Source of the DNA: Bradyrhizobium sp. SK17
GTDB taxonomy: Bacteria; Pseudomonadota; Alphaproteobacteria; Rhizobiales; Xanthobacteraceae
Reading direction: 5' to 3'
Assembly: GCF_002831585.1 (NCBI RefSeq)
Contig: NZ_CP025113.1
Coordinates: 5,967,001 to 6,031,000 of the forward strand
DNA: 64,000 bases
The position numbers and the translations under genes are program-made. The number at the start of each line of letters is the position of its first letter. The stretch's first letter is position 1. The notes beneath the pieces were generated by a model. The model was not told the DNA's origin. It ran no database searches and saw only the letters and a list, made by a program, of their open reading frames with translations. Positions 53,459-63,923 of the stretch are shown here, piece after piece.

Positions 53459-54445
53459 CTAAGCGGCGAACTTGCCGCCGAGCTCGTCCTCGATGTGGAT
53501 GCGGATGATATCGTCGAACGTCTTCTCGGCGGTGGTGAAGCCGAGCTTCAACGCGCGGTCGGTGGCGAAATCGCGCGGCCAGCCCGAGACGATGCTGATG
53601 ATGGTCGGATCGGGTACCCGCTTGATCCGCGCGGTGACGTTCTTGCCGGCAACGCGCTCCAGCGCCGCGATCTGCTCGCCGACGGTGACCGACATCCCGG
53701 GCATGCTGAGATTGCGCCGCGGCCCCATCGCGTTCAGGTCCATGGTGCCGGCATGGATCAGGAAGCCGACCGCCGACTTCGGCGAGGCATGCCAGTGCCG
53801 CACGCCCTCGGAGACCGGCAGCACCGCCTCCTCGCCTGCCAATGGCTCGCGGATGATGTTGGAGAAGAAGCCGGACGCCGCCTTGTTCGGCTTGCCGGGT
53901 CGCACGCAGATCGTCGGCAAGCGGATCGAGATCCCGTCAAGCAGCCCCTTGCGGGTGTAGTCGTTGATCAGGAGCTCGCAGATCGACTTCTGGGTGCCGT
54001 AGCTGGTCAGCGGCGTATGGAAGAACTCATCGCCGATCTTCTCGGGGAACGGCGCGCCGAACACCGCGATCGAGGACGTGAACACCAGCCGCGGCTTGTA
54101 GCCGCCGCCGACGGCGCGGATCGCCTCGATCAAATAGCGGGTACCGTCGAGATTGATGCGGTAGCCCTTGTCGAACTCGGCCTCCGCCTCGCCCGAGACG
54201 ATCGCGGCCAGATGGAAGATCACGTCCGGGCGGTCGGCGATCAACGGCGCCGCGGCGCCGGCATCGGCGAAATCGGAAGCAACCACCTTGAGCGGGATAT
54301 TGGCGTCCGCGGGCTTCTGCGGCTCGACCACGTCCTGCAACGTCATCTTGCTGATGTCGCGGTTACCGAGCCGGCCCTCGCGCAGCAAGCGGTCGGTCAG
54401 CTTGCGGCCGACCATGCCGGCGGCGCCCAGAATCAGAATGTGCAC
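53459..54445 (-). CDS. denD: NAD-dependent epimerase/dehydratase-family dehydrogenase, DenD-like
   Basis: A 328-residue extended-SDR protein similar to D-erythronate 2-dehydrogenase (DenD). Cofactor motif 'ILILGAAGMVGRKL' is at the N-terminus, 'VFHLAAIVSGEAEAEFDKG' is replaced here by 'IFHLAAIVSGEAEAEFDKG', and the active-site pair is Y149-x3-K153 ('SYGTQK'). The phrase 'PDPTIISIVSGWPRDFATDRA' near the C-terminus is typical of the group. The start is a GTG at 54445. DenD usually sits in tetronate pathways; here the neighbours suggest a hexonate or pentonate pathway, so the exact substrate is open. Confidence 0.85.
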   Translation of the reverse strand: MHILILGAAGMVGRKLTDRLLREGRLGNRDISKMTLQDVVEPQKPADANIPLKVVASDFADAGAAAPLIADRPDVIFHLAAIVSGEAEAEFDKGYRINLDGTRYLIEAIRAVGGGYKPRLVFTSSIAVFGAPFPEKIGDEFFHTPLTSYGTQKSICELLINDYTRKGLLDGISIRLPTICVRPGKPNKAASGFFSNIIREPLAGEEAVLPVSEGVRHWHASPKSAVGFLIHAGTMDLNAMGPRRNLSMPGMSVTVGEQIAALERVAGKNVTARIKRVPDPTIISIVSGWPRDFATDRALKLGFTTAEKTFDDIIRIHIEDELGGKFAA

Positions 54446-54492
54446 GAGCCTGCTCCTTTTCTTGTTCTTCCAAGTTCCAGAATGGGGCCGTG

Positions 54493-55401
54493 CTATTCCT
54501 TCACGGCGCCCGTCATGGCCGACACATAATGCTCAACGAAGAACGCGTAAAGGATAACCAGCGGCAGCGACCCGACCAATGCGCCGGCCATCAACGAGCC
54601 CCATTTGTAGATATCGCCATCGACGAACTCGTTGACGATCGCGACCGGCACCGTCTTGTTCGGTGTCGATTGCAGGAACGTCAAGGCGTAGATGAACTCG
54701 TTCCAGCACAGCGTGAACGAGAAGATGAAGGCGGAGATCAGGCCGGGAATCGCCAGCGGCACGATGATCTTGACCAGGATCTGCCAGCGCGACGCGCCGT
54801 CGATCAGTGCGCACTCCTCCAGCTCGTAGGGGATGGTCTTGAAGTATCCCATCAACAGCCAGGTCGAGAACGGGATCAGCAGCGTCGGATAGACCAGGAT
54901 CAGCGACAGCGGCGAATCGAACAGCCCATAGGCCTGGATCACCGATGCCAGCGGGATGAACAGGATCGATGGCGGCACCAGATAGGCGAAGAAGATCAGG
55001 ACGCCGACGGCCTCCGCGCCCTTGAAGCGCAGCCGCGTGATCGCATAGGCCGACAGCACGCTGGCGACGATGGAGAGGAACGTCGCGCCGACAGCGACAT
55101 ACATCGTGTTCCAGAGCCAGCGCGGATACTGGGTTTCGAACAGCAGCTTGCTGATGTGCTTGAAGGTCGGATGGACCACCCAGAACGGGTTGAACTTGTC
55201 CATGTCGATCAGCTGCTCGTCCGGCTTGATGGACGTCAGCACCATCCAATAGAACGGGAACAGCAGCACCACCAGGATAATGAACAGCGGCAGATAGAGC
55301 GTCACCAGGCGTCGCGGCAGCGACTCCAGATAGCTCATGCCCTCGGTGGTATCGCCGGTGTTGCTGGCCATGGCCTTCGATTGCAAGGTTGAATCAGTCA
55401 T
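54493..55401 (-). CDS. Carbohydrate ABC transporter permease (MalG type)
   Basis: A 302-residue inner-membrane permease with about six helices. The cytoplasmic EAA loop that contacts the ATPase reads 'EECALIDGASRWQILVKIIV'. The N-terminal 30 residues are soluble, followed by the first helix 'LYLPLFIILVVLLFPFYWMV'. The ATG at 55401 overlaps the stop of the upstream permease by 8 bases. It is one of the two permeases of the sugar-acid importer encoded from 54.5 to 59.0 kb. Confidence 0.92.
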   Translation of the reverse strand: MTDSTLQSKAMASNTGDTTEGMSYLESLPRRLVTLYLPLFIILVVLLFPFYWMVLTSIKPDEQLIDMDKFNPFWVVHPTFKHISKLLFETQYPRWLWNTMYVAVGATFLSIVASVLSAYAITRLRFKGAEAVGVLIFFAYLVPPSILFIPLASVIQAYGLFDSPLSLILVYPTLLIPFSTWLLMGYFKTIPYELEECALIDGASRWQILVKIIVPLAIPGLISAFIFSFTLCWNEFIYALTFLQSTPNKTVPVAIVNEFVDGDIYKWGSLMAGALVGSLPLVILYAFFVEHYVSAMTGAVKE

Positions 55402-56353
55402 TGCTCGATCCTTGCTGCCATTTGCGACGCTGCATGCCGAACCAGGAGATGGCGATGGCCGCAATCAGGAAGGGAATCATCGCGGTGGCGATGGCGGCGC
55501 CCTCGCCGAGCCGCCCGCTGATGATGCCGCGCTGATAGCTCAACGTCGCCATCAGGTGCGTGGCGTTGACCGGGCCGCCGCGGGTCAGCGCCCAGATCAA
55601 CTGGAAATCGGTGAAGGTGAACAGCACCGAGAAGGTCATCACCACGGCGATGATCGGGGTCAGCAGCGGATAGGTGATGAAGCGAAAGCGCTGCCAGCTG
55701 GTGGCGCCGTCGAGCGTGGCCGCTTCATAAAGCGACGGCGAGACCGTCTGCAGGCCGGCCAGCAGCGTGATCGCGACGAACGGAACGCCACGCCAGACAT
55801 TGGCGAAGATCACGCTCGCCCGCGCCCACTCGGTGTCGCCGAGGAAGTTGATGTTGGTGTGGATCAGCCCGAGCTTGATCAGCGACCACGAGATGATCGA
55901 GAACTGCGAATCGTAGATCCACCAGAACGCGATCGCCGACAGCACGGTCGGCACGATGAACGGGATCAGCACGATCGACCGGATCACCGCCTTGAACGGC
56001 ATGTGCCGGTTCAGGAGCAGCGCGAGATAGAGCCCGATCGCGAATTTGATGGCGCTTGCGATCAGCGTGTAAAGCAGGGTGTTGAACACCGAGAGCCAGA
56101 AGATCGAGTCATCCCACAGCCACTGATAGTTCTCGATCCCGATGAAGGCCCCGGCACGCCCGATGCGCTCGTCGGTGAAGCTCATCCAGACGCCGAGGCC
56201 GAGCGGATAGGCCAGGAACAGGATCAGGAATGCCGCCGTCGGCAGCATGAACCAGAACGCCGCCCAATTGCGGTTTCCCTTGAGCCGCGACCAGGCCGAC
56301 GGCTCACCCGTTGCGGCTGCGCGCGCCGGCATTGATGTCTGGACAGTGCTCAT
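55394..56353 (-). CDS. Carbohydrate ABC transporter permease (MalF type)
   Basis: A 319-residue permease with about six helices. The first helix is 'WAAFWFMLPTAAFLILFLAY', and the EAA loop is 'YEAATLDGATSWQRFRFITY'. It pairs with the permease whose gene it overlaps by 8 bases to form the translocation channel. It is 107 bases after the binding-protein gene, in the same operon. Confidence 0.92.
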   Translation of the reverse strand: MSTVQTSMPARAAATGEPSAWSRLKGNRNWAAFWFMLPTAAFLILFLAYPLGLGVWMSFTDERIGRAGAFIGIENYQWLWDDSIFWLSVFNTLLYTLIASAIKFAIGLYLALLLNRHMPFKAVIRSIVLIPFIVPTVLSAIAFWWIYDSQFSIISWSLIKLGLIHTNINFLGDTEWARASVIFANVWRGVPFVAITLLAGLQTVSPSLYEAATLDGATSWQRFRFITYPLLTPIIAVVMTFSVLFTFTDFQLIWALTRGGPVNATHLMATLSYQRGIISGRLGEGAAIATAMIPFLIAAIAISWFGMQRRKWQQGSSND

Positions 56354-56460
56354 TCGCCCTCAACTCCAAACCGGACAGCGACACCCGACCAGTCCAGGCC
56401 GGGTGTCGCTTCCGATTGCTGCAATCCCGATCACCGGCGCCTTGCAGCGCCGGCCGTCGC

Positions 56461-57783
56461 TCAGCGGAAGATACGCTTGGCCGCGCGTTCTGCCGAAGCC
56501 ATCGCGGTCTTCACATCCTCGCGACCGGTACAATAGTTCGCGAACATGTCGACCACGACGAAATCGGCGATCGCGGCCGCAGCGTTCTCGCTCATCTGCG
56601 CCTCTCCCGCCGGGGTCGACGCGGTCTGCGCCACGCTCCGATACGGCGTCGTCTTCGGATCCGCGGTCCAGACCGGGTTCTTGTCGTAGCCGAGCAGGAA
56701 GTGCGACAGATAGCCCTGCGCCGCCTCGATCCACGGATTGAACTGCTCCGGCTCGAGCATGAAGGCGGTGAACGCCTTGCAGGCCTGCGGATACTTCGTG
56801 AAATTGAAGATCAGGATCGGGAAGCCGAGATGCAGCTCGCGCGTCTTGCCGTCGAGACCCGCCGGCAGATGGGCGTGGTTCATGTCCTCCGCGATCTGCG
56901 GATTTTCCTTCTTCGCCGTCACATAGACCGAGATGCCGTTCACGGTCAGATGCAACTGGCCGGCAAGGAACGCCTTGTTGTTCGAGCTGTCGTTCCAGGA
57001 CGCGGTGCCCGGCACGAAATTGTCGTACAGGCCCTTGACGTATTCGAGCGACTTCGCCGTCTCCGGCGAGTTGACGACGACCTTGTTGTCCTTGTCGATC
57101 AGCTTGCCGCCATGAGCCCAGAGCGCCCAGTGCAGCCAGCCATTGGCGTCGCCCGAGGCGTGACCGAGCGCCATGCCGGCCGGGGTGCCGTTCTTGTTCA
57201 GGCCCTTGACGAGATCGGCGAAGCCGGCGAGGTCCTTCGGGAATTCCTTGTGGCCGGCCTTCTCCATGGCCGCGACGCGATAATTGACGAGGCCGCCGGT
57301 GGCAGCGACCGGAATGCCGATCCACTTGCCGTTCAGCATGCCGTAGGCCTTGCCGGAATCCGCCCAGCCGCCGCACTTCTTGCCGAGATAGTCGGCGACG
57401 TCGGTCACGTCGACGCACTTGCTCGGGAACAGGAAGGGCAGCGAATAGAGGCCCCAGACCATGTCGAGGCCCTGCCCCGTGTTCGCCGCCACCGAGGCCT
57501 TCGGCTGGATGTCGTCGTAGGATTCATTGGAGACGTTGATCGTAATGTTGTTGGCCTTCTGGAACGCATCGACGATCTTCATGAAGGCCGCGTCTTCGGC
57601 TTCCACGAAGCGCTTCCAGCGCAACAGATTGATCTTGGCGCCCGGCTCCGGCTTCCACTGCGAGGTCTGCGCCCAGGCCTTGGCATAGCCGAGCAGCTGA
57701 TCGCTCGACATCGTCGCCGCGGCAGCCAGCATGGTCGCACCGCCCTTGAGCAGCGAACGGCGGTCCGTACTAAAAATCGACAT
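56461..57783 (-). CDS. ABC transporter sugar-binding protein
   Basis: A 440-residue periplasmic binding protein of the family 1 extracellular solute-binding group. The N-terminus 'STDRRSLLKGGATMLAAAA' is a twin-arginine signal, so the folded protein is exported by Tat. Near the middle 'YRVAAMEKAGHKEFPKDLAG' and 'HASGDANGWLHWALWAHGGK' match sugar binders. The ATG at 57783 has a GGGAGAA site upstream. It delivers substrate to the two permeases encoded downstream; a sugar acid or oligosaccharide is likely given the catabolic genes. Confidence 0.9.
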   Translation of the reverse strand: MSIFSTDRRSLLKGGATMLAAAATMSSDQLLGYAKAWAQTSQWKPEPGAKINLLRWKRFVEAEDAAFMKIVDAFQKANNITINVSNESYDDIQPKASVAANTGQGLDMVWGLYSLPFLFPSKCVDVTDVADYLGKKCGGWADSGKAYGMLNGKWIGIPVAATGGLVNYRVAAMEKAGHKEFPKDLAGFADLVKGLNKNGTPAGMALGHASGDANGWLHWALWAHGGKLIDKDNKVVVNSPETAKSLEYVKGLYDNFVPGTASWNDSSNNKAFLAGQLHLTVNGISVYVTAKKENPQIAEDMNHAHLPAGLDGKTRELHLGFPILIFNFTKYPQACKAFTAFMLEPEQFNPWIEAAQGYLSHFLLGYDKNPVWTADPKTTPYRSVAQTASTPAGEAQMSENAAAAIADFVVVDMFANYCTGREDVKTAMASAERAAKRIFR

Positions 57784-57831
57784 TGGCAATTTTCTCCCGT
57801 TTTTTGGTTGTCGTTTCAGACGTCGCATGTC

Positions 57832-57850
57832 CCGCCTAGAAACGGCGGGC
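57832..57850. terminator. Short hairpin between ATPase and binding-protein genes
   Basis: 'cccgcc-tagaaac-ggcggg' forms a 6-bp GC stem with a 7-base loop, without a convincing T-run on either strand. It lies in the 119-base gap between the ABC ATPase gene and the binding-protein gene. It could stabilise or partly terminate the transcript, giving unequal amounts of the two proteins; inference. Confidence 0.35.
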
Positions 57851-57902
57851 CGGTAGTCTCGTCATGAGGATGCGCTGTCGCCAAGTGCGGGCGCCACATT
57901 CC

Positions 57903-58970
<1,068 letters not shown>

Positions 58971-59119
58971 CCACTTCCCTCCTCACGTTCCCGACGGCGT
59001 ACGACGAGTGCCGCCACCGCTCTGTTTTGTTCCGGCCGCGCGGAGAGCACGGCACTGTTGGACTGAAGTTATTGTCCGCAGTTTATCTGGTTTTGGCAAT
59101 CGTTCGATTAGCAACCGCT

Positions 59120-59133
59120 TGGTAGCGCTGTCA
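59120..59133. promoter_or_regulatory. LacI-type operator candidate 1
   Basis: 'TGGTAGCGCTGTCA' fits the LacI/GalR-like pattern TG-N-TA-N-CG-N-T-N2-CA, inside the longer palindrome TTGGTAGC-GCTGTCAA. It lies in the 205-base region between the ABC ATPase gene and the divergent LacI gene. A second small palindrome, AATCG-TT-CGATT, lies about 20 bases upstream. Confidence 0.5.
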
Positions 59134-59175
59134 ATATCGGTTTGTCTGCGACGAACGTCGTGGTATGAGCGGCAA

Positions 59176-60204
59176 ATGGCCCGAAAACGCATCATGCCAG
59201 GCAAGATCCGGCTCGCCGAAGTCGCGAAGCTCGCCGGCGTCAGCCCGATTACGGCCTCACGCTTCTTCAGGAATCCGGAAGCCCTCTCGGCCGGCAAGCG
59301 CGCGCGCGTCGAAAGTGCGGCAAAAGAACTCGGTTACGTGCCCAATCTTGCGGCACGCGCGCTGGCGTCGCAGCGCACCGAGGTGATCGGTGTCCTGATC
59401 CCGTCGCTGACCAACAACGTGTTCTCCGACGTGCTGCGCGGCATCTATGACGCACTCGACGGCAGCCGCTACAGCATTCAGCTCGCCAACACCCGCTACA
59501 GCATCCTGCAGGAAGAGCGCCTGCTGCGTCTGTTTCTGGCCCAGAAGCCGGCAGGGCTGATCGTGACCGGCATCAATCAGACCGCCGATTCCCGCCGCAT
59601 CATGGAATCCGTCGATTGCCCGATCGTGCAAATCATGGAGGTCGGCCCCTCGCCGATCGACATGATGATCGGATTCTCGCATTTTGACGCGGCAAAAGCA
59701 GCGATCGCCCACCTTCTCGCGCAGGGTTACCGGCGGATCGGCTTCCTCGGCGCGCGGATGGATCCAAGGGTACAGCGTCGGCTCGACGGCTATCGCGCTG
59801 CGATGACCGACGCCGGGCTGCTTGATCCGCAACTCATTGTCACCACGGCGATACCGACCTCGGTGACGCTGGGCGGGACATTGTTTGCCGACCTGCTCGC
59901 CAAGGCGCCCGACATCGACGCCGTGTTCTGCGTCAATGACGACCTTGCGCTCGGCGCGCTGTTCGAATGCAAGCGCCGGCACGTGGCGGTGCCGGAGCAG
60001 ATGGCAATCGTCGGCTTCAACGACCTCGAATTCATGGCATCGAGCGAACCGACACTGAGCAGCGTGCGCACCAACCGCTACGAAATGGGCAGAAACGCCG
60101 CCACCATGGTGATCGAGACGCTGGAAGGCCGCAGGCCTGCCGACCCCGTCGTCGATCTCGGCTTCAGCGTCATGGAACGGCAAAGCTCGACGCGACGCAA
60201 CTGA
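59176..60204 (+). CDS. LacI-family transcriptional regulator
   Basis: A 342-residue repressor. The N-terminal helix-turn-helix and hinge are 'IRLAEVAKLAGVSPITASRF' to 'ALASQRTEVIGVLIP', followed by the periplasmic-binding-protein-like effector domain with 'FCVNDDLALGALFECKRRHV' and 'IVGFNDLEFMASSEPTLSSV'. The ATG at 59176 was chosen because the helix-turn-helix starts shortly after; an ATG 18 bases on is also possible. It is divergent from the ABC operon and upstream of the dehydratase gene, so it probably controls both. The effector is probably a sugar acid or its keto derivative. Confidence 0.93.
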   Translation: MARKRIMPGKIRLAEVAKLAGVSPITASRFFRNPEALSAGKRARVESAAKELGYVPNLAARALASQRTEVIGVLIPSLTNNVFSDVLRGIYDALDGSRYSIQLANTRYSILQEERLLRLFLAQKPAGLIVTGINQTADSRRIMESVDCPIVQIMEVGPSPIDMMIGFSHFDAAKAAIAHLLAQGYRRIGFLGARMDPRVQRRLDGYRAAMTDAGLLDPQLIVTTAIPTSVTLGGTLFADLLAKAPDIDAVFCVNDDLALGALFECKRRHVAVPEQMAIVGFNDLEFMASSEPTLSSVRTNRYEMGRNAATMVIETLEGRRPADPVVDLGFSVMERQSSTRRN

Positions 60205-60251
60205 CATCCGACCGACACCGGCCCGTCACACGGGAGACGAAAATGACAAAA

Positions 60252-60265
60252 TGATAGCGCAACCA
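60252..60265. promoter_or_regulatory. LacI-type operator candidate 2
   Basis: 'TGATAGCGCAACCA' shares 10 of 14 bases with the site at 59120 and fits TG-N-TA-N-CG-N-T-N2-CA except at position 10. It lies in the 212-base gap between the LacI and dehydratase genes. Weaker than candidate 1 because it is less palindromic. Confidence 0.35.
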
Positions 60266-60416
60266 AGATGGTTCAACTAAGGTCCAATCCATCCAGTGAA
60301 ACACCTGTGCGTGATCGCTCGGGTTTGTAATGCGCGACGATTTGCGCAAGGTAGAACAACGTTGAACCAGAGCCCTTGAATGGGCCGATCAAGAGTTTGC
60401 ATTGCGGGAGAAACCA

Positions 60417-62255
60417 ATGACAAAACCCCACACCAACGGGCACGGCGCCGCAGGCGAGACCAAGAAGGGCAAGGGCCGCAGGCTCCGCTCCCAGGAATGG
60501 TTCGACAACCCGCACAATCCGGGCATGACCGCGCTCTATCTCGAGCGCTACCTCAATTACGGCCTGACCCGCGAGGAATTGCAGTCGGGCAAGCCGATCA
60601 TCGGCATCGCCCAGACCGGCAACGACCTGTCGCCCTGCAACCGGCATCACCTCGAGCTCGCGCACCGCGTCCGCGAGGGTATCCGCGCCGCCGGCGGCAT
60701 CGCGATGGAATTCCCGACCCATCCGATCCAGGAGACCGGCAAGCGCCCGACCGCGGCGCTCGACCGCAACCTCGCCTATCTCGGCCTCGTCGAGGTGCTG
60801 TTCGGCTATCCGCTCGACGGCGTGGTGCTGACCACCGGCTGCGACAAGACCACGCCGGCCTGCATGATGGCGGCGGCGACCGTCAATCTGCCCGCGATCG
60901 TGCTGTCGGGCGGCCCGATGCTGAACGGCTGGCACGAAGGCCAGCGCACCGGCTCCGGCACCGTGGTGTGGAAGGCCCGCGAGCGGCTTGCCGCGGGCGA
61001 GATCGACTACGAGCAGTTCATCGAGATCGTGGCCTCCTCGGCGCCCTCGGTCGGCCATTGCAACACGATGGGCACCGCCTCGACGATGAATTCGCTCGCC
61101 GAAGCGCTCGGCTTCTCGCTGCCGGGCTGCGCGGCGATCCCGGCACCCTATCGCGAGCGCGGCCAGATCGCCTATGAGACCGGAAAGCGCATCGTCGACA
61201 TGGTGTGGGACGACCTCAAGCCGTCGGACTTCCTGACCCGCGAGGCGTTCGAGAACTGCATCGTGGTCAACTCCGCGATCGGCGGCTCGACCAATGCGCC
61301 GATCCACATCAACGCGCTGGCGCGCCATGTCGGCGTCGAGCTGTCGATCGACGACTGGCAGAAATACGGCCACGACGTGCCGTTGCTCGTGAACATGCAG
61401 CCGGCCGGCTTCTATCTCGGCGAAGAGTATCACCGCGCCGGCGGCGTGCCCTCGGTCGTGCGCGAGCTGATCAAGCACAAGCGCATCCATGAAGGCGCCC
61501 TCACCGTCAACGGCCGCACCATGGGCGAGAACTGCAAGGAAGCGCCTGCGCCCGACGGCGACGTGATCTGGGGCTACGACAAGCCGCTGGTGAAGGACGC
61601 CGGCTTTCTGGTCTTGCGCGGCAATCTGTTCGATTCCGCGATCATGAAAACCAGCGTCATCTCGAAGGAATTCCGCGACCGTTACCTGTCAAACCCGAAG
61701 GACCTCAACGCCTTCGAGGGCCGCGCCATCGTGTTCGAGGGTCCGGAGGACTATCACGACCGGATCGAGGATCCCGCGCTCGGTATCGACGAGCACTGCG
61801 TGCTGTTCATCCGCGGCACCGGCCCGATCGGCTATCCCGGCGGCGCCGAGGTCGTGAACATGCAGCCGCCGGCGGCGCTGATCAAACGCGGCATCCTGTC
61901 CCTGCCCTGCATCGGCGACGGCCGGCAGTCCGGCACCTCGGGCTCGCCATCGATCCTCAACGCCTCGCCGGAGGCTGCCGCCGATGGCGGGCTTGCGATC
62001 CTGAAGACCGGCGACAAGGTGCGCATCGACCTCAACAAGGGCAGCGCCAACATCATGATCTCGGAGGACGAGTTGCGCACCCGCCGCGCCGAGCTGAAGG
62101 CCAAGGGCGGCTTCCCGCACCCGGCCAACCAGACACCGTGGCAGGAGCTCTACCGCCAGACCGTCGGCCAGCACGCCACCGGCGCCTGCCTCGAGCTCGC
62201 GACGCGCTACCACGACATCGCGGGCCGGGTCGGCGTCGCGCGCGACAATCACTAG
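60417..62255 (+). CDS. IlvD/Edd-family sugar acid dehydratase
   Basis: A 612-residue iron-sulfur dehydratase of the pentonate/hexonate branch, converting an aldonate to its 2-keto-3-deoxy acid. Cluster-binding cysteines appear in '[14 protein letters not shown]', '[19 protein letters not shown]' and '[17 protein letters not shown]'. C-terminal '[20 protein letters not shown]' is also conserved. It resembles L-arabonate or D-xylonate dehydratases; the N-terminal extension is short and Lys/Gly-rich. The ATG at 60417 follows a CGGGAG site. Its product would feed the KDG kinase/KDPG aldolase route or the dehydrogenases encoded next. Confidence 0.92.
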   Translation: MTKPHTNGHGAAGETKKGKGRRLRSQEWFDNPHNPGMTALYLERYLNYGLTREELQSGKPIIGIAQTGNDLSPCNRHHLELAHRVREGIRAAGGIAMEFPTHPIQETGKRPTAALDRNLAYLGLVEVLFGYPLDGVVLTTGCDKTTPACMMAAATVNLPAIVLSGGPMLNGWHEGQRTGSGTVVWKARERLAAGEIDYEQFIEIVASSAPSVGHCNTMGTASTMNSLAEALGFSLPGCAAIPAPYRERGQIAYETGKRIVDMVWDDLKPSDFLTREAFENCIVVNSAIGGSTNAPIHINALARHVGVELSIDDWQKYGHDVPLLVNMQPAGFYLGEEYHRAGGVPSVVRELIKHKRIHEGALTVNGRTMGENCKEAPAPDGDVIWGYDKPLVKDAGFLVLRGNLFDSAIMKTSVISKEFRDRYLSNPKDLNAFEGRAIVFEGPEDYHDRIEDPALGIDEHCVLFIRGTGPIGYPGGAEVVNMQPPAALIKRGILSLPCIGDGRQSGTSGSPSILNASPEAAADGGLAILKTGDKVRIDLNKGSANIMISEDELRTRRAELKAKGGFPHPANQTPWQELYRQTVGQHATGACLELATRYHDIAGRVGVARDNH

Positions 62256-62263
62256 CTCCGCAT

Positions 62264-62346
62264 CGTCATTGCGAGCGCAGCGAAGCGATCCATCTCTCCC
62301 CCGCGGAAGTATGGATTGCTTCGTCGCTTCTCTCCTCGCAATGACG
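62264..62346. repeat. Interspersed inverted repeat (CGTCATTGCGAG type), copy 5
   Basis: Ends 'cgtcattgcgag' and 'ctcgcaatgacg' are exact reverse complements, with 'gcgatccat' against 'atggattgc' inside. It separates the dehydratase and first SDR genes, both on the plus strand. Confidence 0.92.
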
Positions 62347-62384
62347 GCGGCAACAAATCCAATCAGGACTTCGAGGAGACTTCC

Positions 62385-63116
62385 ATGTCAGACAGACTGA
62401 AGGGAAAGCGCGCCGTCGTCACCGCCGCCGCGGCAGGCATCGGGCGTGCATGCGCGATCGCATTCGCCCGCGAGGGCGCGACCGTGATCGCCACCGACAT
62501 CAACGAGAGCGGCATCGCCACGCTCAGCAAGGACGGCATCGCCGAGACCGCGCGGCTCGACGTTCGCAGCACCACCGATGTCAACAGCTTCGCCAAGCGC
62601 GTCGGCAAGATCGACATCCTGCTCAATGCGGCGGGCTTCGTGCATCACGGCACCATTCTGGAGTGCTCCGACGAAGACTTCGACTTCTCGTTCGATCTCA
62701 ACGTCAAATCCATGCACCGGACCATCAAGGCGTTTCTGCCCGCGATGCTGGAAGGCGGTGGCGGCAGCATCGTCAACATTTCGTCCTGCGCGGCGTTGCG
62801 GCCGCCGGCCAATCGCTACGTCTACAGCGCGTCGAAGGCGGCGGTTTCGCTGCTCACGCGCGCCGTTGCGCTCGACTTCATCACCCAGGGCATCCGCTGC
62901 AACGCGATCTGCCCGGGCACCGTCGAGACGCCCTCGATGCTGGAGCGCGCAGCTGCCGCGGGCCCGGACGGACGCGAGAAGTTCGTCGCCCGCCAGAAGA
63001 TGGGCCGGCTCGGTACCGCCGACGAGATCGCGGCCATGGCTGTGTATCTTGCGAGTGACGAGGCTGCTTTCACCACCGGCGTCGACATGGTCGTCGACGG
63101 CGGCTTCATGCTCTGA
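62385..63116 (+). CDS. SDR oxidoreductase, 2-keto-3-deoxy-fuconate dehydrogenase-like
   Basis: A 243-residue classical SDR. The nucleotide motif is 'VVTAAAAGIGRACAIAFARE' (residues 11-30). D38 in 'ATDINESG' favours NAD over NADP. 'LLNAAGFVHHGTILECSDED' and Y147-x3-K151 ('YSASK') complete the active site. It resembles 2-keto-3-deoxy-L-fuconate 4-dehydrogenase and BDH2-like enzymes, so it may oxidise the product of the IlvD-type dehydratase. The ATG at 62385 has a GAGGAG site; a longer frame upstream is translated repeat sequence. Confidence 0.88.
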   Translation: MSDRLKGKRAVVTAAAAGIGRACAIAFAREGATVIATDINESGIATLSKDGIAETARLDVRSTTDVNSFAKRVGKIDILLNAAGFVHHGTILECSDEDFDFSFDLNVKSMHRTIKAFLPAMLEGGGGSIVNISSCAALRPPANRYVYSASKAAVSLLTRAVALDFITQGIRCNAICPGTVETPSMLERAAAAGPDGREKFVARQKMGRLGTADEIAAMAVYLASDEAAFTTGVDMVVDGGFML

Positions 63117-63138
63117 TGGGCTCGCAAAGGCATTCAAC

Positions 63139-63885
63139 ATGAACAAGATCGATCTCAACGGCCGCGCAGCCGTCGTCACCGGCGGCGCCCAAGGGTTCGG
63201 CCGCGCCATTACCGAGCGTTTTGTCGCCTCCGGCGCCAGGGTCGCGATCTGGGATTTCGACCAGCCGCTGGCCGAGAAGACCGCGCGGGCGATCGGCGAG
63301 AACGTGATCGCGATCAAGACCGACGTCACCGATCCCGACGCGGTCGACGCCGCGCGCGATCAGACGCTGCGGGCCTTCGGCAAGATCGACATCCTGGTCA
63401 ACAATGCCGGTATCACCGGCGCCAACAAGCCGGTCTGGGAAACCGATCTCGACGACTGGCGCCGGGTGATGCGCATCAATCTCGAGGGTCCTTTCATCTG
63501 CTGCAGGGCGATCGTGCCGACCATGATCGGCCAGAAATACGGCCGCATCGTCAACATCGCCTCGATCGCTGGCAAGGAAGGCAATCCGAACGCCGCGCAT
63601 TATTCCGCGTCGAAGGCCGGCCTGATCGCGCTGACCAAATCACTCGGCAAGGAGCTCGCGCAGCACGACATCCTGGTCAATGCGGTGACGCCGGCGGCGG
63701 CGAAGACCGCGATCTTCGACCAGATGACGCAAGCGCATATCGACTTCATGCTGTCGAAGATTCCAAAGGCCCGCTTCGTGCAGGTCGAGGAGCTGGCCTC
63801 GATGGTGGCGTGGCTGGCGTCGGAGGACTGCGCGTTCTCGACCGGCGCGGTGTTCGACATCTCCGGCGGCCGGGCAACGTACTAG
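63139..63885 (+). CDS. SDR oxidoreductase
   Basis: A 248-residue classical SDR. The cofactor motif is 'VVTGGAQGFGRAITERF', the acidic residue after beta strand 2 is in 'AIWDFDQPLAEK', 'ILVNNAGITGANKPVWETDL' is the NNAG block, and the active site is S142, Y155 and K159 ('HYSASKAG'). It lies 22 bases after the preceding SDR gene on the same strand. It probably reduces or oxidises a sugar or sugar-acid carbonyl in the same pathway; the substrate is not identified. Confidence 0.88.
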   Translation: MNKIDLNGRAAVVTGGAQGFGRAITERFVASGARVAIWDFDQPLAEKTARAIGENVIAIKTDVTDPDAVDAARDQTLRAFGKIDILVNNAGITGANKPVWETDLDDWRRVMRINLEGPFICCRAIVPTMIGQKYGRIVNIASIAGKEGNPNAAHYSASKAGLIALTKSLGKELAQHDILVNAVTPAAAKTAIFDQMTQAHIDFMLSKIPKARFVQVEELASMVAWLASEDCAFSTGAVFDISGGRATY

Positions 63886-63923
63886 AGCCGTTCCCGTTCC
63901 GATGGAATCGGAACGGGGCTCTA
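63884..63923. terminator. Hairpin terminator/repeat after the sugar-acid genes
   Basis: 'agagccgttcccgttccgat' and 'atcggaacggggctct' form a long near-perfect stem with a short loop, starting within the stop codon of the second SDR gene. The sequence following ('gttcttgtgttgacgcgttt') is moderately T-rich. The element and the 'tcttcacgcgaaccggtatc' sequence after it resemble a common Bradyrhizobium intergenic repeat. Beyond it, 63924-64000 holds no gene I can support. Confidence 0.65.
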
